From contig JBHIER010000023.1 in NCBI GenBank assembly GCA_046760705.1, positions 1 to 14,895 of the forward strand: a DNA stretch of 14,895 nt, in the 5' to 3' direction. The translations under genes were made by a program, and so were the position numbers. This DNA comes from JBHIER01 sp046760705 [NCBI: bacterium] (GTDB lineage: Bacteria > JBHIER01 > G020348925). The notes beneath the pieces are model-generated. The model did not search any database. It was given only the letters and a program-made list of their open reading frames with translations, and was not told the origin of the DNA. This document shows, piece after piece, positions 7,519 through 14,712 of the stretch. How positions within the stretch are numbered: position 1 is the first letter of the stretch; each line of letters begins with the position of its first letter.

Positions 7519-7547
7519 AAAGTAAATGTCTCGTGGTGATTTGTCAA
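7519..7547 (-). promoter_or_regulatory. Probable promoter of the radical SAM / VTT unit
   Basis: On the minus strand a perfect TTGACA (7547-7542) is followed after 17 bases by TACTTT (7524-7519), which matches the -10 consensus at only 3 of 6 positions. Transcription would begin near 7512, about 25 bases before the leader ORF. The direct repeat TTTGTCA at 7540-7546 and 7552-7558 (period 12) overlaps and flanks the -35 and could bind a regulator. Confidence 0.45.
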
Positions 7548-7636
7548 CAGGTTTGTCAGATTTTTTGTGCTCGCCCCCCAGTTTCCTGAGGCTGAGTCTG
7601 TGGCGAAGGGCAAAACTGTGGAGAGAAAATTTAGTA

Positions 7637-7665
7637 TTGACATTTGCAGATAAAATATATATACT
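7637..7665 (+). promoter_or_regulatory. Near-consensus sigma70-like promoter for the plus-strand gene cluster
   Basis: A perfect TTGACA (7637-7642), a 17-base A+T-rich spacer and TATACT (7660-7665, 5 of 6) precede the B12-binding radical SAM gene by about 60 bases. Expected start is near 7672, giving a leader of about 50 bases. It is divergent from the minus-strand promoter at 7547-7519, so the two units share one control region. Confidence 0.7.
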
Positions 7666-7723
7666 AAATACAACTATTATAGACAACTATCCATGTCCTT
7701 TGAGCCGCAACAGAGGGTCGAAG

Positions 7724-9076
7724 ATGAAGGTTTTATTAGTTAATCCTCCTTTGGCAGGGCTCTACGATTCTGCCGGTATTGTTCTTCCGCCTTTGGGGCT
7801 GTTGTACGTGGCCGCGGTCTTGAGGGAGGGGGGCCATCATGTCCGGGTTCTCGACCTCAGTGCGAACCATCGGCCCCTCGATTTTGATGGGGTTGATGTG
7901 GTGGGCATCACCTGCACCACCTCCCAATACAGCAGAGCGATCAAGTACGCCCGGGCGGCCAAGGAGGCGGGCAAGATCGTAGTCATGGGTGGGGCTCACG
8001 CCACCTTTACGGCCGAGGAGATTTTTCAGACAGGCTCCGTGGACTATGTCGTCCGGGGCGAAGGTGAATACACGGCCCTGGAACTGATGAACGGGCTGCA
8101 GAGGGGGGGAGGAGCCTTCGATCCCGGCCCCATCATGGGTCTGTCGTGGTTCGACCGCAAGGAAGGGAGGGTGGTCAATAACCCCGACCGGCCCTTCGTC
8201 AGGGATCTGGATACGATCCCCTATCCGGCCAGAAATCTGCTCGCTTTTGAGAGCTACCAGCCCCAAAAGCTTCGGGTTCACACCCCCTCTTTGACTGTTC
8301 TCACCTCTAGAGGGTGTCCCTTTCACTGCACCTATTGTGTGGTCCATCGGATGAACGGGCGTCAATGGCGGTCCCGCCATCCGGTGGCAGTGGTTGACGA
8401 GATCGAAGAGGCCTGCCAGCGATACGACTTCAAGGAGGTCGTCTTCCTCGACGACAACCTGACCTTCAATGTCGGACGAGTGCTGCGTCTCTGCCACGAG
8501 ATGATGCGCCGTAATTTGAATCTGACCTGGTGGTGCATGTCCAGAACCGACACCATCGCCAAAAATGAGGAGATGGTGGCTAAGATGGCCCAGGCAGGAT
8601 GCACTTCGGTCTTCCTGGGTCTGGAAACGGCCAATGAAACGGTGCTGCAGGCCTATCATAAGCGGGCCACAGCAGATGTGGGAGCCAAGGCGGTGGCTCT
8701 GCTCAAGAAATACGGCATCAGCACCCTGGGAGCCTTTATGATCGGTGAGGTGACGGAGTCCAGGCAGGATATCGAGAAGACCATTGGCTATGCGGTCGAC
8801 CTCGACCCCGAGGTGGCCCAGTTCTCCATCCTCACCCCCTATCCCGGGACGACAATCTTTGAGAGGCTGAAGGATCGCTTGATCACGCGTGATTGGAGCA
8901 AGTTCGATGGGGCCCACGGTGTGTTCGACTCAGACCACCTGACGGCTCGGCAGATGGAGAAACTTCTGAGAAGGGCCTATCAGAAGTTCTATCTCCGGCC
9001 CAGGCGGCTCTTCTCCAGAGTCAGGAACGGCCCGACCTGGCGGACCGTGTGGTCGCTGCTGCGGGCCGTGCGGTGA
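7724..9076 (+). CDS. B12-binding-type radical SAM protein
   Basis: A 450-residue protein. Residues 1-130 have the fold signature of an N-terminal cobalamin-binding domain of the BchE/HpnP/HpnJ-like group: MKVLLVNPPL, PPLGLLYVAAVL (22-33), GGAHATF (89-95) and VRGEGEYT (110-117). The radical SAM core begins with TSRGCPFHCTYC, where C198, C202 and C205 bind the cluster, and continues with FLDDN (241-245), FLGLETAN (297-304), GAFMIGEVTES (336-346) and TPYPGT (371-376). Such enzymes typically methylate or rearrange unactivated carbon, often on lipids or cofactors; the substrate is unknown here. The frame is open upstream to 7526, but the promoter lies inside that extension and the conserved N-terminus begins at the ATG at 7724, preceded by AGAGGG, so I chose 7724. 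The next gene follows after 25 bases. Confidence 0.88.
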   Translation: MKVLLVNPPLAGLYDSAGIVLPPLGLLYVAAVLREGGHHVRVLDLSANHRPLDFDGVDVVGITCTTSQYSRAIKYARAAKEAGKIVVMGGAHATFTAEEIFQTGSVDYVVRGEGEYTALELMNGLQRGGGAFDPGPIMGLSWFDRKEGRVVNNPDRPFVRDLDTIPYPARNLLAFESYQPQKLRVHTPSLTVLTSRGCPFHCTYCVVHRMNGRQWRSRHPVAVVDEIEEACQRYDFKEVVFLDDNLTFNVGRVLRLCHEMMRRNLNLTWWCMSRTDTIAKNEEMVAKMAQAGCTSVFLGLETANETVLQAYHKRATADVGAKAVALLKKYGISTLGAFMIGEVTESRQDIEKTIGYAVDLDPEVAQFSILTPYPGTTIFERLKDRLITRDWSKFDGAHGVFDSDHLTARQMEKLLRRAYQKFYLRPRRLFSRVRNGPTWRTVWSLLRAVR

Positions 9077-9101
9077 AACAGAAAAGAAAAGAGAGGCCAT
9101 T

Positions 9102-10502
9102 ATGGGATACATATCGAAGATCCGGAGCTCTTTCTTTGGGTGGGTGATCAACAGTCTGCTCATACAACTGGCCCGGGCCTCGGACGAACGGATCATGACC
9201 CTGTTGAAGCTGGCCCGTCGGATCCCCAGAGACCCCAGCGACATCAATGCTTACGGGATCGATGCGGTCATCCGGCTCTTTGAGCGGAGGCACCCGTCCC
9301 TGGAGGCGGCCAAGCGGATCATCACTCAGGCCAATCCCACCGTGCGCAAGAAGGTGGTGCAGAACTGGATCATCCACGCCCTCTTGGAGGGCCAGAACAA
9401 GCGGATCGAGTTTGCCAGCAAATACGGCTGGATCCCCCCAACCTTCCCGGTCATCAGCCTCACCATGAGGTGCAATCTCCGCTGTTACGGCTGTTACGCC
9501 GGCATGTACTCCCAAAAGAGGGATGCGTTGTCCACAGCTCTGGTCAACCGGATCCTGTCGGAGTGCAAGGAGTTGGGGATGCACTTTGTCGTCCTGAGTG
9601 GGGGTGAGCCCTTCATCCGCCGGGACATTTTTGACATTTTCAGAGAGCACGGCGATGTCGGGTTTCAAGTTTACACCCACGGTGGACTCTTAGATGGGGA
9701 CTGCGTGCGCCGTCTGGCCGAACTGGGCAACGTGATGCCGTGCATCAGTCTGGAGGGGCTCGAGGCCGAGACCGATGCCCGGCGCGGGAGGGGCCACTTT
9801 CGAAGGGTGATGGCGGCGATGGATCGGCTCCGGGAGGCCGGGGTCCTCTTCGGCTTCTCCGTCACCTCCCTGCACGATACCGTAGAAACCATCTGCTCGG
9901 AGCGGTTCATCGATCTCATGATTGAGAAGGGATGCATCCTGGGTTGGTACTTCACCTACATCCCCACCGGCCGAGGGGCCGACCTGAGCCTGATGCCCAC
10001 CCCTGAACAGCGAGCCTGGCAACTGAGACAGGTGAGCAAGCTCCGGAACACAAAGCCGATTCTGCTGGCCGATTTTTGGAACGACGGCTGGCTCACTGCC
10101 GGCTGCCTGGCCGGCGGGCGGAGCTACTTCCACATCAACGCCGACGGCAACGTAGAGCCCTGCGTCTTCGCCCATTTCGCTCAGGACAACATCAAGGGCA
10201 AATCCGTGAAGGAGGTGCTCGACTCCCCCTTCTTTCGCCAGATTCGCTCTTGCATCCCGTACAGCGACAACTACTACCGGCCCTGTATGATCATCGACAC
10301 CCCCCACATCCTCAGAGATGCCGTCAAAGAGACCGGGGCCTTTCCCACCCATCCTGGGGCCGAGGCCATCATCACCGACTTTGCCCCTGCCCTGGACAGG
10401 TATGCGGAGCAATGGCGCGTTCACGCCGACGCCGCCTGGGAGAAGATCAAGGATCGTATCCCGGCCCGCAACCCCTTAAGCCATCTCCAGGTCAAGGTGT
10501 AA
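9102..10502 (+). CDS. Radical SAM protein with SPASM/twitch-like C-terminus
   Basis: A 466-residue protein. About 110 residues of helical, basic N-terminal region precede the radical SAM core: C124-x3-C128-x2-C131 (CNLRCYGC) and SGGEP at 166-170, then ISLEG at 215-219. The C-terminal part carries C335-x13-G-x4-C354 (with HINADGNVEPC) and later C384 and C395, consistent with at least one auxiliary iron-sulfur cluster. The chain continues for about 70 residues with FPTHPGAEAIITDF. Substrate unknown; the extended N-terminal region is longer than in many peptide-modifying relatives. GAGAGG stands 5 bases before the ATG, so the start is well supported. It is 25 bases downstream of the B12-type radical SAM gene and very probably in the same transcript, suggesting successive steps on one pathway (inference). 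Confidence 0.87.
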   Translation: MGYISKIRSSFFGWVINSLLIQLARASDERIMTLLKLARRIPRDPSDINAYGIDAVIRLFERRHPSLEAAKRIITQANPTVRKKVVQNWIIHALLEGQNKRIEFASKYGWIPPTFPVISLTMRCNLRCYGCYAGMYSQKRDALSTALVNRILSECKELGMHFVVLSGGEPFIRRDIFDIFREHGDVGFQVYTHGGLLDGDCVRRLAELGNVMPCISLEGLEAETDARRGRGHFRRVMAAMDRLREAGVLFGFSVTSLHDTVETICSERFIDLMIEKGCILGWYFTYIPTGRGADLSLMPTPEQRAWQLRQVSKLRNTKPILLADFWNDGWLTAGCLAGGRSYFHINADGNVEPCVFAHFAQDNIKGKSVKEVLDSPFFRQIRSCIPYSDNYYRPCMIIDTPHILRDAVKETGAFPTHPGAEAIITDFAPALDRYAEQWRVHADAAWEKIKDRIPARNPLSHLQVKV

Positions 10503-10539
10503 ATCTGCCGTTCCCTTGGCCCAAATGCCTGTGTCTGTT

Positions 10540-10590
10540 GACTCCTGCGCTTAACGAGTCGGTGGCCCCCTCTTGCTCAATGGGGTGCCA
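10540..10590 (+). promoter_or_regulatory. Hairpins just ahead of dapL
   Basis: In the 108-base gap before dapL, GACTC (10540-10544) pairs with GAGTC (10556-10560). Directly after, TGGCCCCC-type bases 10563-10570 pair with GGGG (10582-10585) and GCCA (10587-10590) around an 11-base loop with one bulged T. The second stem ends 5 bases before the AGGAAAGG ribosome site (10595-10602). There is no T-run, so this looks more like an RNA structure affecting translation or processing than a terminator. It could be chance in G+C-rich sequence. Confidence 0.3.
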
Positions 10591-10610
10591 TCAGAGGAAA
10601 GGTATGGTTC

Positions 10611-11792
10611 ATGAAGAAGCGAACGCAGCCTGTAGCAGCCAGGCGGCTGGCCCAACTGCCCCCTTATCTTTTTGCCGAACTGGACAGAAGGAAAGATGAG
10701 GCGATCCGTTCAGGTCGAGATGTGATCGACCTCGGGGTCGGTGATCCCGATCTGCCCACCCCGTCGCCGATCATTCGCCGGTTGCAAGAGGTAGCTCTCA
10801 GAGGAGAAACCCACAGATACCCCTCCTATGCCGGATTGCAGGAATTCCGGGAGGCCATCGCTCGGTGGTACGCGGCGCGGTTTGGCATCACTCTCGACCC
10901 CATCACCGAGGTGCTGGTGCTCATCGGCTCCAAGGAAGGTCTCGGCCACCTCCCCTGGGCCCTCCTCGACCCGGGAGACTCCGCCATTGTCCCCGACCCG
11001 GCCTACCCTGTTTATGAGGCAGGGACCCTGCTGGCCGGTGGCAAACCCCACAAGGTCCCCCTGCTGGAGCAGAACGACTATCTCCCAGACCTGGAGGCCA
11101 TCGATGCCACTGCGGCCGATGAGGCCAAACTGCTCTATCTCAACTATCCCAACAACCCCACGGGAGCTGTGGCTGGTGTCGGTTTCTTCAGGAGTGCGGT
11201 CGAATGGGCAGCCAGACACGGGGTCCTTATCTGCCACGACGCGGCCTATACAGAGATTGCCTTCGACGGATATCGCCCCCCCAGTCTCCTCTCCGTCGAG
11301 GGGGCCAAAGAGGTGGGGGTGGAGTTCCATTCCCTGTCCAAGACCTTCAACATGACCGGCTGGCGCGTGGGCTTCGTCGTCGGCAACGGGGATGTGATCA
11401 GAGCCCTGGGTGAGGTGAAGAAGAACGTGGACTCCGGAGTCTTCGCCGCCATCCAGTACGCCGGGATCGAGGCCCTCAATGCTTATCCGGAGCTCATTGA
11501 GGATATTCGACGGACCTATCAGGCCCGCCGGGACGCCCTGGTGGACGGTCTCACAACCCTCGGCTGGAAGGTGAAGAGGCCGAAGGCCACCTTTTATGTG
11601 TGGGCTCCGGTTCCGGGGGGGCTCTCCTCGACCGACTGGGCTGCGCAGCTTCTGGACAAAGCGGCTGTTGGCGCAGCCCCTGGCCTGGGGTTCGGCCCCT
11701 CCGGCGAGGGCTACATCCGGTTCTCCCTGACCACGGAGAGGAGCCGAATTGAAGAGGCGGTGGAAAGGGTGAAGAAAATGGGGCTCTGCTGA
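10611..11792 (+). CDS. dapL: LL-diaminopimelate aminotransferase
   Basis: A 393-residue fold-type I PLP enzyme in the cytoplasm. DapL converts tetrahydrodipicolinate plus glutamate directly to LL-diaminopimelate, bypassing the DapC/D/E steps of lysine and peptidoglycan synthesis. Family landmarks are dense: RRLAQLPPYLFAELDRRK (11-28), DVIDLGVGDPDLPTP (37-51), HRYPSYAG (68-75), LIGSKEG (104-110), NYPNNPTG (178-185), D210 and Y213 (HDAAY), the PLP lysine K244 in SLSKTFNMTGWRVGF, and carboxylate-binding R370. Length is normal. The ATG follows AGGAAAGG by 8 bases. The neighbours are radical SAM genes upstream and envelope genes downstream, not other lysine genes, so a different amino-acid-like substrate within the cluster is a less likely alternative. 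Confidence 0.88.
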   Translation: MKKRTQPVAARRLAQLPPYLFAELDRRKDEAIRSGRDVIDLGVGDPDLPTPSPIIRRLQEVALRGETHRYPSYAGLQEFREAIARWYAARFGITLDPITEVLVLIGSKEGLGHLPWALLDPGDSAIVPDPAYPVYEAGTLLAGGKPHKVPLLEQNDYLPDLEAIDATAADEAKLLYLNYPNNPTGAVAGVGFFRSAVEWAARHGVLICHDAAYTEIAFDGYRPPSLLSVEGAKEVGVEFHSLSKTFNMTGWRVGFVVGNGDVIRALGEVKKNVDSGVFAAIQYAGIEALNAYPELIEDIRRTYQARRDALVDGLTTLGWKVKRPKATFYVWAPVPGGLSSTDWAAQLLDKAAVGAAPGLGFGPSGEGYIRFSLTTERSRIEEAVERVKKMGLC

Positions 11793-11795
11793 AAC

Positions 11796-11807
11796 AATTG
11801 TACAATT
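11796..11807. promoter_or_regulatory. Perfect 12-bp palindrome after dapL
   Basis: AATTGTACAATT reads the same on both strands. It begins three bases after the dapL stop codon and lies just ahead of the triple repeat at 11814-11860. It may be an operator half of a control region for the next gene, or chance in a short A+T-rich gap. Confidence 0.35.
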
Positions 11808-11813
11808 TTCCTC

Positions 11814-11860
11814 GTCTCAAGAGACGATGGTCTCAAGAGACAATGGTCTCAAGAGACAAT
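11814..11860. repeat. Three tandem 16-base units, each with a GTCTC/GAGAC palindrome
   Basis: The core GTCTCAAGAGAC occurs at 11814-11825, 11830-11841 and 11846-11857, separated by GATG, AATG and then AAT. Each core is an inverted repeat GTCTC/GAGAC around AA, and the period is exactly 16 bases. The array ends 5 bases before AGGAG, the ribosome binding site of the DUF4097-type gene. It could be a cooperative operator, RNA stem-loops in the leader, or a slippage expansion. Confidence 0.85.
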
Positions 11861-11875
11861 AAAAGGAGAATTGAC

Positions 11876-12889
11876 ATGCGCGCCCGTGATCTTTTCCTTG
11901 TGATTGTATTAATGATTCCGTCGCTTCTCCTCGGGCCGCCCCCCTCTAATGCTGATCGCGAGGTTGAGGCAATCGAGGAGAAGAACTTCAAAATGGATCC
12001 AGGGGGGACGGTCAAGGTCACCGCCAATGGGGGGTACGTCCGCATCACCGCCTGGGACAGGTCTGAGGTTTCAATAAAGATGGCCAAGTACGCCCGGGGC
12101 AGAAGCAAGCGCGAGGCCCAGCGCCGGCTGGAAGAGATCGTCGTCGTTATCGAACAGAGAGGGGATCGGCTCACGATCCGTGAGAGGAAGCCTGAAAGTC
12201 GCTCCTTTTCTATCTTCGACCTCTTCGATCCGGACACCTGGGCCCAGCTGGGCGGCCGCATCGCCTGGGTCGATTTTGACCTGACTGTACCCAGAGAGAC
12301 CAACTGTATCATCATCACTGATGAAGGGGATGTGACCGTCTCCCATATCGAGGGGGAGATCAACATCGACACAGACGAGGGCGAGACCGAACTGCGGCGG
12401 ATCTGCTCCGATCGACTCTCAGTCATGACGGACGAAGGGGAGATTCTGCTGGAGCATATCAGGGGCCAGGGGTCGTCCTCTTCAAGCCGGGTGAAGATCG
12501 ACACAGATGAGGGCGATGCAGAGCTGGTGGATGTGAAAGTGGATCGGGTGGAGATCGAGAGCGACGAAGGCGACGCTGTGGCCGATATGCTCCGCTGTCA
12601 GCGGCTGGATTTTTACTCCGACGAGGGCACTATTGAAGCCGACTTGGATATTCTTCCCGGCGGTGACTATCGCTGCCGAACGGATGAGGGCGAGATAGTT
12701 CTCTTCTTATCCGATGAGGCTTCCTTCACCATAACGGCCCGCAGCCAGGAGGGGGAAATCCGTTCGGATTTTTCTCTCGAGGTGAAGGGGGCGGGCGAGG
12801 GGGAGCGAGCAGATGGCGCGGTCGGAAGAGGCGGAGCCGATCTGTACCTTTTCACCGAGGAGGGTGACATTCGGCTGCGCAAGAGGTGA
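11876..12889 (+). CDS. Exported DUF4097-type beta-strand-repeat protein with Asp-Glu-Gly ladder
   Basis: A 337-residue protein from the ATG at 11876, chosen because AGGAG lies 7 bases upstream and the next 26 residues are a clean signal peptide ending SNA. The frame is open further upstream across the repeat array, but that extension has no ribosome site. The mature chain begins with a segment like other DUF4097 proteins (GGTVKVTANGGYVRITAWD), then from about residue 147 shows repeated short strands, each closing with [TS]DEG[DET]: Asp of the motif at 149, 167, 186, 211, 230, 249 and 270, then QEG at 291 and EEG at 328. Usual spacing is 18-25 residues, as expected of a stacked beta structure with an acidic edge. 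Metal or matrix binding is possible but not shown. It is probably periplasmic or surface-located and lies 79 bases before the barrel gene. Confidence 0.75.
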   Translation: MRARDLFLVIVLMIPSLLLGPPPSNADREVEAIEEKNFKMDPGGTVKVTANGGYVRITAWDRSEVSIKMAKYARGRSKREAQRRLEEIVVVIEQRGDRLTIRERKPESRSFSIFDLFDPDTWAQLGGRIAWVDFDLTVPRETNCIIITDEGDVTVSHIEGEINIDTDEGETELRRICSDRLSVMTDEGEILLEHIRGQGSSSSSRVKIDTDEGDAELVDVKVDRVEIESDEGDAVADMLRCQRLDFYSDEGTIEADLDILPGGDYRCRTDEGEIVLFLSDEASFTITARSQEGEIRSDFSLEVKGAGEGERADGAVGRGGADLYLFTEEGDIRLRKR

Positions 12890-12968
12890 ACCTGGCTCGC
12901 CCACGGACGGTTTGTCGGAAGTTTGAGGTGCTGGTTAAACTATATCCTCGGATGCGAAAGGAGGCAAA

Positions 12969-14531
12969 ATGGGGGCAAAGAGACATATTCTGCCACTTTC
13001 GACTGTGGCTCTTCTTCTCATCTGTGCGGGTCTGTTCTCTGCTTCCCAGGCCGGAGGCCAGGGAGCATCCCAGGACACCCTCGGGGAGAGAATCTATCGG
13101 GTCTATGCCCGGGACATCGTCCGATTTCTGGGCGACGTTTACATCGACGAGGACGAGGAGATTGACGGCGATGTGGTCACCATCGGAGGGTCGATCAAAC
13201 TGAAGGGGCGGATCGATGGGGATGCTGTGGCCGTCTTCGGCTCCATTCTGATGGCCCCCTTTAGCGCCGTTGAGGGCGATGCCGTCAGCGTTGCCGGGCG
13301 CGTTCGCATGGCCGAAGGCGCCGAAGTTTTCGGGGACATCGTTGACGGAGGCTGGAAGTGGGGACATCGGAAGAGAGACGACTGGGATGAGGAGCAGTGG
13401 GAATGGGGCGAGGAGGATTGGGACGATGAACACAACCACTGGCACCAGAGGTGGCCGCTGAGGTGTGAGGAGCCAGTCTTCGAGAACATCCGTTACAACC
13501 GCGTCGAGGGCCTCTTCCTGGGATGGGGCTTCGGGGGCGAGCGCACCGGACGGTCTGGAATGCGTTTCTTCGGCAACGGAGGCTACGGATTCAAGAGCGA
13601 TGCCTGGCGCTACCGATTGGGGCTGAGCCGATGGTGGGGCGACAGATACAAGACAGAGATCGGGATCAAAGCCTACGACCTGACCGATACTGAGGATGGC
13701 TGGCTCATGCCAACCCTGGAGAACAGCCTGGCCGCCTTCTTCTTCCGAGAGGACTTCCACGATTATTTCCGCCGTTACGGAGCAAGTGTCTTTGCTAACC
13801 AGAGTATCACTTCCTATCTGTATCTTTCGGCCGAGTATCGTGCCGATACGTACGAAAACATGGAGCAAGAAGCCAACTGGGCACTCTTTGGGGGTGACAA
13901 AGTCTTCCGCTTCAATCCTCTCATCTTGCCCCCCGATGCCGAGGAGGAGGAGATGCGGTCCATCATCACCAGCTTCACTGTCGATAACCGTGACGACTGC
14001 GATGATCCGACCGGAGGCTGGCTCTTGCGCGGCGAATACGAGTATGCGGGCCGGGGATTGGAGGGGGATTTTGAATTCGATCGGTTCGTGGCCGACCTCC
14101 GACGATATCAGCGGATCAGCAGGGGCGAGTACATCGATGTCAGAATCGGAGTCGGATCAGTGAAGCGGAAATCGGCTCTTATCCCAACGAGCAAGCTCTT
14201 CGATCTCGGGGGCATCGGCACCTTGAGAGGATACCGGTTCAAAGAATTTTGCGATTACGAAAAGATGGCTTTGGGAAACATTGAATACCGCATCCGCGGC
14301 GACAAATTCGGAAATATAGAGGATTGGTTCTTTGGCGACTTCACCATCTCCTTCTTCGCTGATGCCGGGGCGGTTGGCCACTCCTTTGATGACATTGATA
14401 TGAAGAGTTTTAAAACGGACATTGGGGTCGGCATCTCCGATCACGATCAGGACTGGCGCATCGACTTCGCCAAGCGCCTCGATCGAAAGGAACCCGTCGT
14501 CGTCACCTTTCGCATCAATAGAACATTTTAG
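12969..14531 (+). CDS. Bactofilin-like domain fused to an Omp85-like outer-membrane barrel
   Basis: A 520-residue exported protein with a signal peptide at 1-28 ending SQA. Residues about 50-126 form short repeated strands (DGDVVTIGGSI, DGDAVAVFGSI, EGDAVSVAGRV, GDIV) typical of polymer-forming/bactofilin-like beta-helix domains. Residues 128-168 are a linker rich in Trp, Asp, Glu and His. From about 170 to 520 the chain looks like a barrel: FENIRYNRVEGLFLGWGF, DNRDDCDDPTGGW (339-351), the Omp85-type LGGIGTLRGYRF (412-423) and LGNIEYR (435-441). It ends VTFRINRTF, a C-terminal Phe as in the beta-signal read by the BAM machinery. No POTRA domains are seen, so it is not BamA itself. AGGAGG lies 4 bases before the ATG. 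It is the last gene of the plus-strand group. Transport or anchoring role unknown. Confidence 0.8.
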   Translation: MGAKRHILPLSTVALLLICAGLFSASQAGGQGASQDTLGERIYRVYARDIVRFLGDVYIDEDEEIDGDVVTIGGSIKLKGRIDGDAVAVFGSILMAPFSAVEGDAVSVAGRVRMAEGAEVFGDIVDGGWKWGHRKRDDWDEEQWEWGEEDWDDEHNHWHQRWPLRCEEPVFENIRYNRVEGLFLGWGFGGERTGRSGMRFFGNGGYGFKSDAWRYRLGLSRWWGDRYKTEIGIKAYDLTDTEDGWLMPTLENSLAAFFFREDFHDYFRRYGASVFANQSITSYLYLSAEYRADTYENMEQEANWALFGGDKVFRFNPLILPPDAEEEEMRSIITSFTVDNRDDCDDPTGGWLLRGEYEYAGRGLEGDFEFDRFVADLRRYQRISRGEYIDVRIGVGSVKRKSALIPTSKLFDLGGIGTLRGYRFKEFCDYEKMALGNIEYRIRGDKFGNIEDWFFGDFTISFFADAGAVGHSFDDIDMKSFKTDIGVGISDHDQDWRIDFAKRLDRKEPVVVTFRINRTF

Positions 14532-14537
14532 GGGGCT

Positions 14538-14588
14538 GTCATTCCGAACCCTGTCCTGAAAAATGTCATCCTGAACTCGTTTCAGGAT
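14538..14588. repeat. REP-like palindromic element after the barrel gene
   Basis: ATCCTGAA (14568-14575) and TTCAGGAT (14581-14588) form a perfect 8-bp stem with a 5-base loop. A degenerate first copy precedes it: GTCATTCCGAAC (14538-14549) against GTCATCCTGAAC (14565-14576), 10 of 12 identical. The element resembles the dispersed GTCATTCTGAAC-type palindromes that occur between genes in many genomes. Seven bases past the stop codon, it could also shield or end the transcript, although there is no T-run. Confidence 0.65.
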
Positions 14589-14712
14589 CTCAGCATCTCT
14601 GATTTCTGAACCCCTGTCTCTGTGAATTTTCCATTAGTTGTGATCATCAAGGGTTTTCGACTCAGTTAAGAATGCTTACAGCGGGATGGCCCTGGGTTGC
14701 AGCAATCTAAGA

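Noticed and set aside
7526-7723. N-terminal extension of 66 residues on the B12-type radical SAM protein
   Set aside because: The extension runs through a near-consensus promoter, has no ribosome site at its start, and the family's N-terminus begins at the ATG at 7724.
7736-8917. 393-residue open frame opposite the B12-type radical SAM gene
   Set aside because: It is antisense to a gene with intact catalytic motifs, and its translation has low-complexity, Gly/Pro-rich character with no recognisable domain; a G+C-rich antisense shadow.
11814-11860. CRISPR array
   Set aside because: Units are 16 bases with only 4-base interruptions and no room for spacers; no cas gene nearby.
12852-13868. 338-residue open frame opposite the barrel gene
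   Set aside because: Antisense to a gene with signal peptide, LRGY motif and C-terminal Phe; its product is Pro/Val-rich without a domain.
12969-14531. BamA or TamA
   Set aside because: The C-terminal barrel has an Omp85-like motif, but the N-terminus is a bactofilin-like repeat with no POTRA domains.
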